Assembly: GCF_003671495.1 (NCBI RefSeq)
Contig: NZ_RCHN01000032.1
Location: 62,001-126,000, forward strand
DNA length: 64,000 nt
Source: Ketobacter sp.
GTDB lineage: Bacteria > Pseudomonadota > Gammaproteobacteria > Pseudomonadales > Ketobacteraceae
Direction of reading: 5' to 3'
Position numbers and translations under genes: made by a program. The notes under the pieces were generated by a model that saw nothing but the letters and a program-made list of their open reading frames with translations, made no database searches and was not told the origin of the DNA. Shown in pieces: positions 41,373 through 50,889 of this stretch (position 1 is the first letter of the stretch; each line of letters starts with the position of its first letter).

Positions 41373-44159
41373 TTGCGACCCGTGAAGCCGTTCCAGGAAT
41401 TTGCCGAGCTCTTCCAAATACTGCAAGCCCACTCCCCCCGAGACCTGTTGGTCCTCACCCCCAACAAGCGTTTGAGCCGCTTTTTGCGCGACGGTTTCAA
41501 CCAGTACCAGGCCACCCGCCAGCCCGCCACAGCCTGGGCCACCCCCACCTGTTATTCCCTGCAGGGATGGTTGCAACAGGCCTGGGAAGCCCTGGCCCTG
41601 CGTCCGCAGCATCCCTTGCTGCAGCGGATGCCCCTGGCCCCCATGCAGGAACGTATCCTGTGGCAGCGGGTGGTGGCGGAGCATCCGGAAACACCCCCCT
41701 TGTTGAGCACCCGGGCCACCGGCAATCATGCCATGGAGGCCTGGCGCCTGTTGCGGCAGTGGGGGCTGCCGGTGCCCACCGACGGCGACAGTAACGGGCG
41801 CATCTTCGCCGCCTGGTGCGACGCCTTCAATCGTGAATGTGAGCAGCGGGGGGTGCTGTCCCAGGCCCAGGTGGCCGAGGTGGTGAGCGCCTGTCTGCAG
41901 GAGGGCGTGCTGCCTGCTCCTGCCACCGTGTTGCTGTACGGCTTTGACGAAATGACGCCCCAGTTCCAGGGGCTGCTGCAGGCCATGAGCGCCCAGGGCA
42001 GCCAGGTTGAGGAGTTGGACTGGCAGGCGCAGGCGCAGCAGAGCGTGCGTTATGAATTCAGTGACGAGGAAGCGGAAATCGAAGCGGCGGCCCTGTGGGC
42101 CCAGGCCCGTATCCAGGACAATCCCCAGCAACGCATTGCCGTGGTGATTCCCAAGCTGGCGCAACTGCGGGAAGCGGTGGAGCGCATTTTCACCCGTGTC
42201 TTCGAACCCCAGTACATTCTGCCGGGTCAGCCCCAGCATGCCCCCGGCTTTAATATTTCGGCCGGTCAGCCCATGGACGGGGTGCCGGTGGTGGCGGCAG
42301 CGTTGAACGTGCTCGCCCTTCAGCGCGGGCTGCTGGATATCGAAGCGGTGTCCCAGTTGTTGCGTTCCCCCTTTGTGGGCAGCAGCGGGGAACTGCCGGA
42401 ACGGGCGCGGCTGGATCGGGAGCTGCGGCAGGGGGATCTCAGCCTCAGCCTGGCGCAGTTGCTGCGGGAACTGGGGCGCCGGGAGGGCGCCGCCGGGGCG
42501 CAGTATCGGTTTCGCTGTCCGGACCTGTACGCCGCCCTGGAGCGGCTGGACCAATTGCGCCAGAGTGCCCCCAAACAGCAACGGCCCAGTGAGTGGGCAC
42601 CCTGGTTTCTCCAGTTGCTGACGGTGATGGGCTGGCCCGGGCAGCGTACCCTGGACACCCTGGAATTCCAGCAGGTGCAAGGTTGGCAGGAGGCGCTGCA
42701 GGCGTTTGCCGGTCTGGATGCAGTGTGCGGGGCCATCGATGGCGGCACGGCGCTGCAGTACCTGACGGTGTTGCTGAAGCACAACAGTTTTCAGGCCCAG
42801 ACCAAAACGTCCCCCATCCAGATCCTGGGGGTGTTGGAGGCCGCCGGCCTGCCCTTTGATCATCTCTGGCTCATGAACATGGACGATGAAACCTGGCCGC
42901 CGGCGCCGGACCCCAATCCTCTTTTGCCCCTGGGTTTTCAGATTGAACACGGCATGCCGCAATCCTCGTCCCAGCGGGAACTGGAGTACGCCCGCCGCCT
43001 GTTGCAGCGTCTCAGCAGCAGTGCCCCGGTGGTGGCCTACAGCCACAGCCGACTGCAGGAGGACAAGCAGCTGCGGGCCAGCACCCTGGTGAGTGAGGTG
43101 CCCCTGCAGCCGTTCACCCTGAGCGCACCGGAATCCTTCGCCGGGCAATTGTTCCGGCAACGGGAGATCGAGACCTCCCTGGAAAGTTGTGGCCCCAAGG
43201 TGGTGGACGCGGCGACCATTCGTGGTGGTACCGGCATCCTCAAGGACCAGGCCGCCTGCCCGTTCCGCGCCTTTGCCCGCCACCGCCTGCACGCCGATGA
43301 GATGCCGCTGCCGGCCATGGGGTTGGACGCCCTGGAGCGGGGCAACCTGTTGCACAAGGTGATGGAACTGATCTGGCGCCGATTGCGGCATCAGCAACGG
43401 CTGCTGGAATTGTCCGAGGCGGATTTGCAGGATTTGATTGCCCGCTGCATTGAGGCCTCCCTGCAGGCCTTTGCGTTCCGCCATTCCGTGGGCAACCGCC
43501 TGCTGCAGATTGAAAGCCAGCGGCTGGCAACCCAGGTGCGGGCGTTTCTGGAGTTGGAAAAGCAGCGGGCGCCGTTCAGTGTGGTGTTCAACGAGGGTCG
43601 CAAAACGGTGAAGCTGGGCAAGTTGCCCCTCAACATTCGCTACGATCGGGTGGACCGGCTTGAGGACGGCAGCCTGTTTGTACTGGACTACAAAACCGGG
43701 CGCCAGGAGATTCGTTACTGGGAGGGGGAGCGGCCCGATGAGCCTCAGGTGCCGCTCTATTGTGTGGCTAATAGCGGCAAGGTGAGCGGTGCCGCCTTCG
43801 GCCAGATCACCGCCGATGAGATTGCCCTTAAAGGCATCGCCGAGGATGTCTCGGTGGCGCCGGGCATGAAAGGGCCGCAGGCCCTGATGCAGACAGACCA
43901 GCCTCACACAGACCAGGCCCAGACAGAACCGCCCCAGGCCAAGGCAACCGGGGATTGGGCTGCCCTCGTCGAACACTGGCGTGCCGTGCTGGAAAAACTG
44001 GCGCAGGAATTCATGGCCGGTGCGGCGGCGGTGGACCCGAAAAAAGCCGGGGTCACCTGCCGTTATTGCGAATTCAAACCCCTGTGCCGGATTCAGGATC
44101 AACCGGTGCAGCACGGCAGCGACGACGACGGCTCTGATGTCGGGGGGGAACGTTCATGA
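41373..44159 (+). CDS. AddB-like PD-(D/E)XK nuclease
   Basis: 928 residues. The N-terminus has LVLTPNKRLSRFL (helicase-like, no Walker Lys) and the middle has LLYGFDEMTPQF. The C-terminal nuclease has D772-Y-K774 in VLDYKTGR, with an Fe-S cluster set by Cys629 (AACPFRAF), Cys896, Cys899 and Cys905 (CRYCEFKPLC), the AddB arrangement. It is the family labelled probable DNA repair protein in gammaproteobacteria. The start is TTG at 41373 or GTG at 41382. It overlaps the helicase gene by ATGA. With that gene it should form a helicase-nuclease for DNA ends. No recBCD genes lie in this window. Confidence 0.85.
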   Translation: MRPVKPFQEFAELFQILQAHSPRDLLVLTPNKRLSRFLRDGFNQYQATRQPATAWATPTCYSLQGWLQQAWEALALRPQHPLLQRMPLAPMQERILWQRVVAEHPETPPLLSTRATGNHAMEAWRLLRQWGLPVPTDGDSNGRIFAAWCDAFNRECEQRGVLSQAQVAEVVSACLQEGVLPAPATVLLYGFDEMTPQFQGLLQAMSAQGSQVEELDWQAQAQQSVRYEFSDEEAEIEAAALWAQARIQDNPQQRIAVVIPKLAQLREAVERIFTRVFEPQYILPGQPQHAPGFNISAGQPMDGVPVVAAALNVLALQRGLLDIEAVSQLLRSPFVGSSGELPERARLDRELRQGDLSLSLAQLLRELGRREGAAGAQYRFRCPDLYAALERLDQLRQSAPKQQRPSEWAPWFLQLLTVMGWPGQRTLDTLEFQQVQGWQEALQAFAGLDAVCGAIDGGTALQYLTVLLKHNSFQAQTKTSPIQILGVLEAAGLPFDHLWLMNMDDETWPPAPDPNPLLPLGFQIEHGMPQSSSQRELEYARRLLQRLSSSAPVVAYSHSRLQEDKQLRASTLVSEVPLQPFTLSAPESFAGQLFRQREIETSLESCGPKVVDAATIRGGTGILKDQAACPFRAFARHRLHADEMPLPAMGLDALERGNLLHKVMELIWRRLRHQQRLLELSEADLQDLIARCIEASLQAFAFRHSVGNRLLQIESQRLATQVRAFLELEKQRAPFSVVFNEGRKTVKLGKLPLNIRYDRVDRLEDGSLFVLDYKTGRQEIRYWEGERPDEPQVPLYCVANSGKVSGAAFGQITADEIALKGIAEDVSVAPGMKGPQALMQTDQPHTDQAQTEPPQAKATGDWAALVEHWRAVLEKLAQEFMAGAAAVDPKKAGVTCRYCEFKPLCRIQDQPVQHGSDDDGSDVGGERS

Positions 44160-47100
44160 CCACACAGCGTCGCCCGTCTGACCGGGAGCAGCGCCAACTG
44201 GCCCTGGACCCGGAACAATCTTTTATCTGTGAAGCCCCTGCCGGCAGTGGTAAAACCGAGCTGCTGACCCAGCGCTTCCTGAATCTGCTGACCCGGGTGG
44301 AGCGGCCGGAGCAGGTGCTGGCCATTACCTTCACCCGTAAGGCGGTGGGGGAAATGCGCGAGCGGATTCTCAGTGCCCTGCAGTCCGCCACCGGCCCGCA
44401 GCCCGGGGAAAGCCACAAACAGCAGACCTGGCAGCTGGCCAGTGCGGTGTTGCAGCGGGACCGGCAGCGCCAGTGGTCGTTGCTGGACAATCCCAACCGT
44501 CTGCAGATCAAAACCTTCGACAGCCTGTGTGCCTTTCTCACCAACAGCATGCCCCTGGAATCCGCCATTGGTTCCAAACCCCAGATCAGTGACGACAGTG
44601 AGGTGATCTACCGGCGGGCGGTACAGGCGTTGCTCGCTACCCTGGAATCCGCTGAACCCTGGAGCGAGGCACTGGCCACCCTGCTGCAGCAGATGGACAA
44701 CCGCTTCGCCCGGCTGGAGGCGCTGCTGATGCAAATGCTGACGCGGCGGGAAGAGTGGCTGCCGTTGCTGGGCTATTCCTTTGGCCAGCAGCCGGACCCG
44801 CAGGCAGTGCGGGCCTCGTTGGAGCACAACCTGGGCAGCATCATTCGGGATTCGGTGGCGAAAATGCACGAACTGATTCCGCCGCCCCTACAACGGGAGC
44901 TGCTGGCACTGGCCGGATTTGCCGCTGCCAACCTCAAACGCATGCAACTGGACTCACCCATTCTGCACTGCCTGGATCTGGACCTGGATCACGCGCAGCA
45001 AAGCCTGCCCGGCTGGACCGAAGCAGACCTGCCCCGCTGGCAAGGCATCATCACCCTGCTGACCACCGCCAAAGGGGAGTGGCGCAAGACCGTCAATAAG
45101 AACACCGGTTTTCCCCCCGGCGACAATGCTCAGGAAAAACGGGAATGCAAGGCCCGCAAGGAACAGTTGCTGGAACTGATCGGGCAGCTGCAGGCCGTGG
45201 AAGGCCTCGATGACGCGGTGGCGGATATGCTGGTGCTGCCGCAGCCGCATTTCAGCGCCGAGCAATGGTGCCTGCTGGATGCCCTGACCCAGGTGTTGCC
45301 GGTGCTGGCGGCGCAGCTGCTGCTGGTGTTTCAGGAAACCAACAGCCTGGACTTTGCCGAGATCAGTATCCGTGCACGCCGGGCCCTGGGCGCCTTGGAC
45401 GACCCCAGTCAACTGGCGCTGAAAATGGACTACCGGCTGCAGCACATTCTGGTGGACGAGTTTCAGGACACCTCCGCCAGCCAGGTGCAGTTGCTGAATC
45501 AGCTCACTGCCGGTTGGCAGCCCGGAGACGGCCGCACCCTGTTCTGCGTGGGGGATGCCATGCAGTCCATCTATGGGTTTCGGGGCGCCAATGTGGGCCT
45601 GTTCCTGAATTGCCGGGAACAGGGCCTGGAAAACGTGCCCCTGACCCCGCTGCGGTTGACCACCAACTTCCGTTCCCAGGCAGGAGTGGTGGAGTGGGTG
45701 AACCGTGTTTTCCAGCGGGCGTTTCCGACCGCCAATGACATTTCCACCGGCGCAGTGACCTATTCCCCCTCTGATGCCTTCCACCCGCAACGGGATGAGC
45801 GTTCCGTGTGGGTGCATGGCTTTGTGGAGAGTGAAAACCACGACAGCCGCGCCGAGGAAGCCCGGGTGATCCTGGAGCTTATTCAAACCTGCCGCAGCCG
45901 GCAGCCCGAGGCCAGCATTGCCATCCTGGTGCGCAACCGGCCCCATGCCGCCCACATCCTGCCGTTGCTGAAGGCCGCCGGGATCAGTTACCGGGCTCTG
46001 GATCTGGAGCTGTTGCAGGATCAGCCGGTGATCCAGGATCTGATGGCCCTGACCCGGGCCCTGTTGCACCCGGCGGATCGCACCGCCTGGTTGGCGGTGC
46101 TGCGGGCACCCTGGTGCGGCCTGAGCCTGGTGGATCTGGAAGCCATTGCCAATCTGCAACGTCCGGAACAGCGGGATTACGACACACTGTTTGTGCAGTT
46201 GGAGCAGGCCATGAGCGCGGGCTCAGCCAGCCATTCGCAAGCACAGAATGGGGATGCAGCACCGCTGCAGAATGATTTTTTCTTCGCTCCCCGGTCACAG
46301 CAGGGGCAGCCGGCGGGGCAGTTGCTCAGTGCTGATGGCCGGACCCGCCTGGCCCGGGTGCTGCCGATTCTGCAGCAGGCGGTTCTTAATGTGGAACGCA
46401 AAACCCTGCGCAGCTGGATTGAAGGCACCTGGCTGGCACTGGGCGGGGCGGCCTGCGTGACGGATGCCGAGGCGCTGAAGAACGCCGACAAGTTTTTCGG
46501 CCTGTTGTCGGGCTGGTCCCATGGCAGTGCCATCCCATCCCTGGACAGCCTGCAAAAAGCGGTGGAAAAACTCTATGCCGCACCGGACCCCAATGCCGAC
46601 GACCGCCTGCAGATCATGACCATCCACAAATCCAAGGGGCTGGAATTCGATGTGGTGATCGTGCCCGCATTGCACAAGGCCCCCCGCAGCGACGATCCGG
46701 CGTTACTGCTGTGGCATGAACGCCTGAATAGCCGGGGCGAGATGGAGCTGGTGATGGCTCCCATTACCGCAGTGGGGCGGGACAAACACCCCACCTACCG
46801 CCATTTGCAGATGGAAGACAGCAAGAAAAGCCGATACGAATCCTGTCGCCTGTTGTATGTGGCCTGCACCCGGGCCAAACAGGCGCTGCATTTAACCGCC
46901 CAGGTGAAAGCGGATGAGGCCCGGGCACCGGAGCTGAAGCCACCGGCCAAGTCGTCCCTGCTTTACAGTATCTGGGAGCCGGTGCAGTTACAGGTGCAGC
47001 GTTACGACAGCACGGTGCCGGCGGTCATGGCCCGCACCGGGTTTGCGCCCCGTCCGTTGCAGCGGTTGCCCCGCCATTGGCAGCCGCCGCCGTTACCCGC

Positions 47101-47704
47101 CGGCCATCTGCTGGAGCCGTTCGTGCCCCGCTATGAATACGGGGATGCCAGCAACCGGGTGGAGCTGAGCTGGCAGGATGCCACCCCGCGGGCGGTGGGC
47201 ACCCTGGTGCACCGTTACCTGCAGCACATCGGCAACAGTGGCATCCAGCGCTGGCGCGTCGATGGCATTCGCGCCCTTGAACCGGCCATGGCCGTAGCGT
47301 TGTCGGGCCTGGGGGTGCCCCGCCCCCGCCTGTCTGCGGCGGTGGACAAGGTGAGCCTGGCCCTGCAGATGGTGCTGCAGGACAGCAGGGCGGAGCATTT
47401 TCTTTCCCACAAGCACCCGTTCCACGCCAGTGAATACCCCATCACCTTTGCCAGTTCGGTGGGCCCCAAGAACCTGCAGATCGACCGGGTCTTCACCACC
47501 TCGCAGGGCACCACCTGGCTGGTGGACTATAAAACCAGTGAACCGGAAGCGGGCCAGTCCCTGGACAGCTTCATTGCTCAGGAGCTGGAGCAATACCAGG
47601 CACAACTGAGCCTGTATCAGCGGGCGCTGCAGGCGGCGGGCTTCAGCAAAGTGAAAAAGGCGCTTTACTTTCCCCTGATCACACACTGGCAGGAGGTTGG
47701 TTAA
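44156..47704 (+). CDS. AddA-like UvrD/Rep-family helicase-nuclease
   Basis: 1182 residues. Walker A is APAGSGKTEL (Lys33), followed by AITFTRKAVGEMRERIL (motif Ia), LVDEFQDTSASQVQLL (DExx motif II), GDAMQSIYGFRGAN, TNFRSQ and, near residue 820, MTIHKSKGLEFDVVIVPAL (motif V). The C-terminus holds a PD-(D/E)XK nuclease with D1124-Y-K1126 in LVDYKTS. The order matches AddA of the AddAB enzyme. The start overlaps the AddB-like stop. Both subunits carry nuclease motifs, as in AddAB and unlike RecBCD, where only RecB cuts. Confidence 0.88.
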   Translation: MTTQRRPSDREQRQLALDPEQSFICEAPAGSGKTELLTQRFLNLLTRVERPEQVLAITFTRKAVGEMRERILSALQSATGPQPGESHKQQTWQLASAVLQRDRQRQWSLLDNPNRLQIKTFDSLCAFLTNSMPLESAIGSKPQISDDSEVIYRRAVQALLATLESAEPWSEALATLLQQMDNRFARLEALLMQMLTRREEWLPLLGYSFGQQPDPQAVRASLEHNLGSIIRDSVAKMHELIPPPLQRELLALAGFAAANLKRMQLDSPILHCLDLDLDHAQQSLPGWTEADLPRWQGIITLLTTAKGEWRKTVNKNTGFPPGDNAQEKRECKARKEQLLELIGQLQAVEGLDDAVADMLVLPQPHFSAEQWCLLDALTQVLPVLAAQLLLVFQETNSLDFAEISIRARRALGALDDPSQLALKMDYRLQHILVDEFQDTSASQVQLLNQLTAGWQPGDGRTLFCVGDAMQSIYGFRGANVGLFLNCREQGLENVPLTPLRLTTNFRSQAGVVEWVNRVFQRAFPTANDISTGAVTYSPSDAFHPQRDERSVWVHGFVESENHDSRAEEARVILELIQTCRSRQPEASIAILVRNRPHAAHILPLLKAAGISYRALDLELLQDQPVIQDLMALTRALLHPADRTAWLAVLRAPWCGLSLVDLEAIANLQRPEQRDYDTLFVQLEQAMSAGSASHSQAQNGDAAPLQNDFFFAPRSQQGQPAGQLLSADGRTRLARVLPILQQAVLNVERKTLRSWIEGTWLALGGAACVTDAEALKNADKFFGLLSGWSHGSAIPSLDSLQKAVEKLYAAPDPNADDRLQIMTIHKSKGLEFDVVIVPALHKAPRSDDPALLLWHERLNSRGEMELVMAPITAVGRDKHPTYRHLQMEDSKKSRYESCRLLYVACTRAKQALHLTAQVKADEARAPELKPPAKSSLLYSIWEPVQLQVQRYDSTVPAVMARTGFAPRPLQRLPRHWQPPPLPAGHLLEPFVPRYEYGDASNRVELSWQDATPRAVGTLVHRYLQHIGNSGIQRWRVDGIRALEPAMAVALSGLGVPRPRLSAAVDKVSLALQMVLQDSRAEHFLSHKHPFHASEYPITFASSVGPKNLQIDRVFTTSQGTTWLVDYKTSEPEAGQSLDSFIAQELEQYQAQLSLYQRALQAAGFSKVKKALYFPLITHWQEVG

Positions 47705-47785
47705 TTTCCAGCTGAGCCGGGCCGGAACAAATGTTAGGATACCCGCCAACAGATTTTCAGCAGCAGTGCAGGTCAGGGGTTTTAC

Positions 47786-48997
47786 ATGGTGGGTATCGCT
47801 CACGAACAGCAAATTTTTGGGCGCTTCTTTGAATCGACGCCGGCGTTTTTACGCGGCCCGGAGGTCCTCACTGAACAGGCCCTGTTCGCCCGCTTCTTTG
47901 ACCGGGATGCAGCCAAACAGGCCTTGCTGGCACCCGCCCCTGCCAAGCCGGTGGTGGGTGCGGTGGCCGATGAGGCCACGGTCCGCTCCACCCTCGAATC
48001 TGTCCCTGAGTCCGTCTCTAAATCCGCGCCCCAGCCTGCCCTGGAACCTGTACCGGAATCTGCAGCAGAGCCGGTGTCCTTTTTCGCCCGGGTCAAACAG
48101 GGCCTGTCCCGCACCCGCGCCGGACTCAGCGACGGTCTGGCGGGTCTGTTGCTGGGCAAAAAAGCCATCGACGACGACCTGTTGGAAGAAATTGAAACCC
48201 AGCTGCTGGTGGCGGACGTGGGTATGGACGCCACCAGCAAGATCATTGCCGCCATCACGGAGCGCATGAACCGCAAGGAACTGAAAGATTCCGACGCCCT
48301 CTACGATGCGCTCAAAGAGGAAATGGCCAAGGTGTTGCGCCGCTCCGATGACGGCGGTGGCCTGCACATTGAGAGTGGCAAGCGGCCGTTTGTGATTCTG
48401 ATTGTCGGGGTCAACGGCGTGGGCAAAACCACCACCATCGGCAAGCTGGCCAAGAAACTCCAGCAGGAAGGCAAGTCGGTGATGCTGGCGGCGGGGGATA
48501 CCTTCCGCGCGGCGGCCGTGGAGCAATTGCAGGTCTGGGGTGAACGCAACAACATCCCGGTGGTGGCCCAGCACACCGGCGCCGACAGTGCTTCGGTGAT
48601 TTTCGATGCGGTGCAATCTGCCCAGTCCAAAGGGGTGGATGTACTGATCGCCGATACCGCCGGTCGCCTGCACACCAAGAGCAACCTGATGGACGAGCTG
48701 TCCAAGGTGAAGCGGGTGATGGCGAAACTGGACGCCAGTGCGCCCCACGAAGTCATGCTGGTACTGGATGCCGGTACCGGGCAGAACGCCCTCAGCCAGG
48801 CGGAACAATTCCACCAAGCAGTGGGGGTGACCGGGATCACGCTCACCAAACTGGACGGCACCGCCAAGGGCGGTATCGTGTTTGCCATTGCCGCCAACCT
48901 GGGACTGCCCATCCGTTACATCGGGGTGGGGGAGCAGATCGATGACCTGCGGCCATTCGAGGCGGATGAATTTGTGCGGGCGTTGTTTGATCGTTGA
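47786..48997 (+). CDS. ftsY: Signal recognition particle receptor FtsY
   Basis: 403 residues. The N-terminal 90 residues are an acidic/Pro/Ala region that starts IAHEQQIFGRFFESTPAFLRG, not the usual highly charged run. The NG domain follows: LTEQ/ LLGKKAIDDDLLEEIETQLLVADVGMD, G1 GVNGVGKTTTIGKLA (Lys214), DTFRAAAVEQL, DTAGRLHTKSNLMDEL and TKLDGTAKGGIVF, then GVGEQIDDLRPF. It is the membrane receptor for SRP-ribosome complexes. It is the first of the ftsY-ftsE-ftsX-rpoH block. Confidence 0.96.
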   Translation: MVGIAHEQQIFGRFFESTPAFLRGPEVLTEQALFARFFDRDAAKQALLAPAPAKPVVGAVADEATVRSTLESVPESVSKSAPQPALEPVPESAAEPVSFFARVKQGLSRTRAGLSDGLAGLLLGKKAIDDDLLEEIETQLLVADVGMDATSKIIAAITERMNRKELKDSDALYDALKEEMAKVLRRSDDGGGLHIESGKRPFVILIVGVNGVGKTTTIGKLAKKLQQEGKSVMLAAGDTFRAAAVEQLQVWGERNNIPVVAQHTGADSASVIFDAVQSAQSKGVDVLIADTAGRLHTKSNLMDELSKVKRVMAKLDASAPHEVMLVLDAGTGQNALSQAEQFHQAVGVTGITLTKLDGTAKGGIVFAIAANLGLPIRYIGVGEQIDDLRPFEADEFVRALFDR

Positions 48998-49039
48998 GTT
49001 TGTTTGCTCACGCAGCTGGGTGGTTAGGATTGGCACGGA

Positions 49040-49149
49040 GCAGAGGTTGGGGATTGGCGTTCAAGACCGTCAGCGGCCATGGACGGCCGCTGTCGAGCGC
49101 ACAGGGATGTGCTTGTAGCGAGTCTTGAACGCCACTCCCCGGTCTCTGC
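49040..49149. repeat. 110-bp highly structured palindromic element (ftsY-ftsE gap)
   Basis: The outer arms pair as GCAGAG...TTGGGGA with TCCCC...CTCTGC, and then perfectly as GGCGTTCAAGAC with GTCTTGAACGCC. Inside are two more hairpins: CAGCGGCC with GGCCGCTG (8 bp) and GCACA with TGTGC (5 bp). The whole folds into a cloverleaf-like branched structure. It fills the gap between ftsY and ftsE, with the ftsE start 31 bases after it. It could be a non-coding RNA or mRNA structure, or a mobile REP-like palindrome. No other copy is seen in this window. Confidence 0.75.
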
Positions 49150-49179
49150 GGAAGTAAGATATAACGCTATCTGGATTCT

Positions 49180-49890
49180 ATGATTCACTTCCAAAAAGTC
49201 AGTAAACGCTACGACAACGGTAAAGACGCCCTGCTTAACGTCAGCTTCGAGCTGGATCAGGGTGAGCTGACCTTTCTTACCGGGCATTCCGGGGCGGGCA
49301 AAAGCACCCTGCTGAAACTCATTATGTTGATCGAGCGTCCCAGTGGCGGCCGCATGGTGGTGTGCAACCAGGATGTCTCCAAGGTGGGGCGTTCCGCCAT
49401 TCCTTATTATCGCCGCCAGATCGGTATGGTGTTCCAGAACCACCAGCTGCTGTTCGACCGCACCGTGTACGATAACGTGGCCCTGCCCTTGATCATTGCC
49501 GGCTACCGGCCGCGGGAAACCGGGCGCCGGGTGCGGGCCGCCCTGGATAAAGTGGGCCTGCTGGACAAAGAAAACCTCAATCCCATTGCCCTCTCCGGTG
49601 GTGAGCAGCAACGGGTGGGCATCGCCCGGGCGGTGGTGAACAAGCCCCAGATCCTGATCGCCGATGAGCCCACCGGCAACCTGGACCCGGCATTGTCTGC
49701 CGAGATCATGGACCTGTTCGACCAGTTCTCCCAGGTGGGGGTAACCGTGCTGATCGCCACCCATGACCTGGGCCTGATCGCCCGTTACGACCACCGGCTG
49801 TTGTCCCTGGATTCCGGCCAGTTACTCAGTGATGGCACCGATCACATCCCCGCCGACCCGGACCACAGTATCTACACTGGGGGCTACTGA
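49180..49890 (+). CDS. ftsE: Cell division ATP-binding protein FtsE
   Basis: 236 residues. Walker A is GHSGAGKSTLL, the Q-loop is MVFQNHQLLFDRTV, the signature is LSGGEQQRVGIARAVV, and Walker B is ILIADEPTGNLD with the switch His in ATHDLGLI. It is the ATPase of the FtsEX complex, which activates murein hydrolases at the septum. It overlaps ftsX by one base (ctg-ATG junction at 49890), so the pair is coupled. Confidence 0.95.
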   Translation: MIHFQKVSKRYDNGKDALLNVSFELDQGELTFLTGHSGAGKSTLLKLIMLIERPSGGRMVVCNQDVSKVGRSAIPYYRRQIGMVFQNHQLLFDRTVYDNVALPLIIAGYRPRETGRRVRAALDKVGLLDKENLNPIALSGGEQQRVGIARAVVNKPQILIADEPTGNLDPALSAEIMDLFDQFSQVGVTVLIATHDLGLIARYDHRLLSLDSGQLLSDGTDHIPADPDHSIYTGGY

Positions 49891-50870
49891 TGAGCCAGAC
49901 CACTGCTTCCAATCAGGCCCCGAAAGGCGCCACTACGGCCCGCACCACCTTCAAACAACGCTTTGAGAGCTGGCGTGAGCACCATAAAGAGGTGGCCCTG
50001 GAAAGCCTGAGCCGGCTGCTGGCCACCCCCCTGCCGACCCTGATGACCATTCTGGTGATTGCCATCGCCCTGAGCCTGCCCGCTGGGCTCTATGTGATGC
50101 TGAAGAACGCCGAATCCATCAGTGACGATTGGGACGGCAGCGCCCAGATCTCCCTGTTTCTCAGTTTCAAAACCTCGGCGGAACAGGGGCGGAAGCTGGC
50201 GGACGACCTGGCCAAACGCCCGGATGTGAAACGCACCGAGTACATTTCCCGCGAGCAGGCCCTGGCGGAGTTCGAAGAACAGAGTGGCTTTGGCGATCTG
50301 CTGCAGGAGCTGGGGGAGAACCCTCTGCCGGCCGTGGTGGTGGTGTACCCGGCGGTTACCGATCTGGAGGCGGCGGAAAAGCTGCGCCTGGATCTGGCCA
50401 GAAAAGGGGAAGTGGACCTGGCGCAACTGGACGCCCAGTGGGTCCAGCGCCTGTATGCCATTCTGGACCTGGGGCGGCGCCTGGTGGTGGCGCTCAGCAT
50501 CGGCTTGGCCTTGGCGGTGTTGCTGGTGATCATCAACACCATTCGCCTGGCCATCGAAAGCCGCCGCGATGAGATCATCATCGTCAAGCTGGTGGGGGGC
50601 ACCGACGCCTTTGTGCGGCGCCCGTTCATGTACACCGGCCTCTGGTACGGCCTGGGGGGCTGCCTGGTGGCATTGCTGCTGATCCAGACGGTGTTGTGGT
50701 GGCTGGATGAACCGGTGCAGGCCCTGTCAGAGCTGTACCGCAGCCAGTTTCAGCTCAGCGGGCTGGGGCTGGAGGTGTCCTTCCTGATGCTGGTGGGCAG
50801 TATCGCCATCGGCCTGATTGGGGCTCGCCTGGCGGTGAGCCAACACATTCGCGCCATCGAGCCGGGTTAA
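49890..50870 (+). CDS. ftsX: Cell division protein FtsX
   Basis: 326 residues with an N-terminal cytoplasmic tail, TM1 at about 50-70, a periplasmic domain (about 70-195) and three C-terminal helices, the FtsX topology. The motifs YISREQALAEFEEQSGFGDLLQELGENPLP and AIESRRDEIIIVKLVGGTDAFVRRPFM, split here by positions (about 115-145 and 223-250), are typical. It transmits FtsE ATPase activity to septal murein hydrolase activators. It normally neighbours rpoH directly, but here a protease gene lies between. Confidence 0.95.
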   Translation: MSQTTASNQAPKGATTARTTFKQRFESWREHHKEVALESLSRLLATPLPTLMTILVIAIALSLPAGLYVMLKNAESISDDWDGSAQISLFLSFKTSAEQGRKLADDLAKRPDVKRTEYISREQALAEFEEQSGFGDLLQELGENPLPAVVVVYPAVTDLEAAEKLRLDLARKGEVDLAQLDAQWVQRLYAILDLGRRLVVALSIGLALAVLLVIINTIRLAIESRRDEIIIVKLVGGTDAFVRRPFMYTGLWYGLGGCLVALLLIQTVLWWLDEPVQALSELYRSQFQLSGLGLEVSFLMLVGSIAIGLIGARLAVSQHIRAIEPG

Positions 50871-50889
50871 TCGCATCCATGCATTGAAC

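Noticed and set aside
41331-44114. A 927-codon open frame on the minus strand opposite the AddB-like gene
   Set aside because: It is the complement shadow of a real high-GC gene. Its product is rich in His, Gln, Gly and Pro with no domain motif, while the plus-strand frame has clear nuclease and Fe-S motifs and overlaps the next gene properly.
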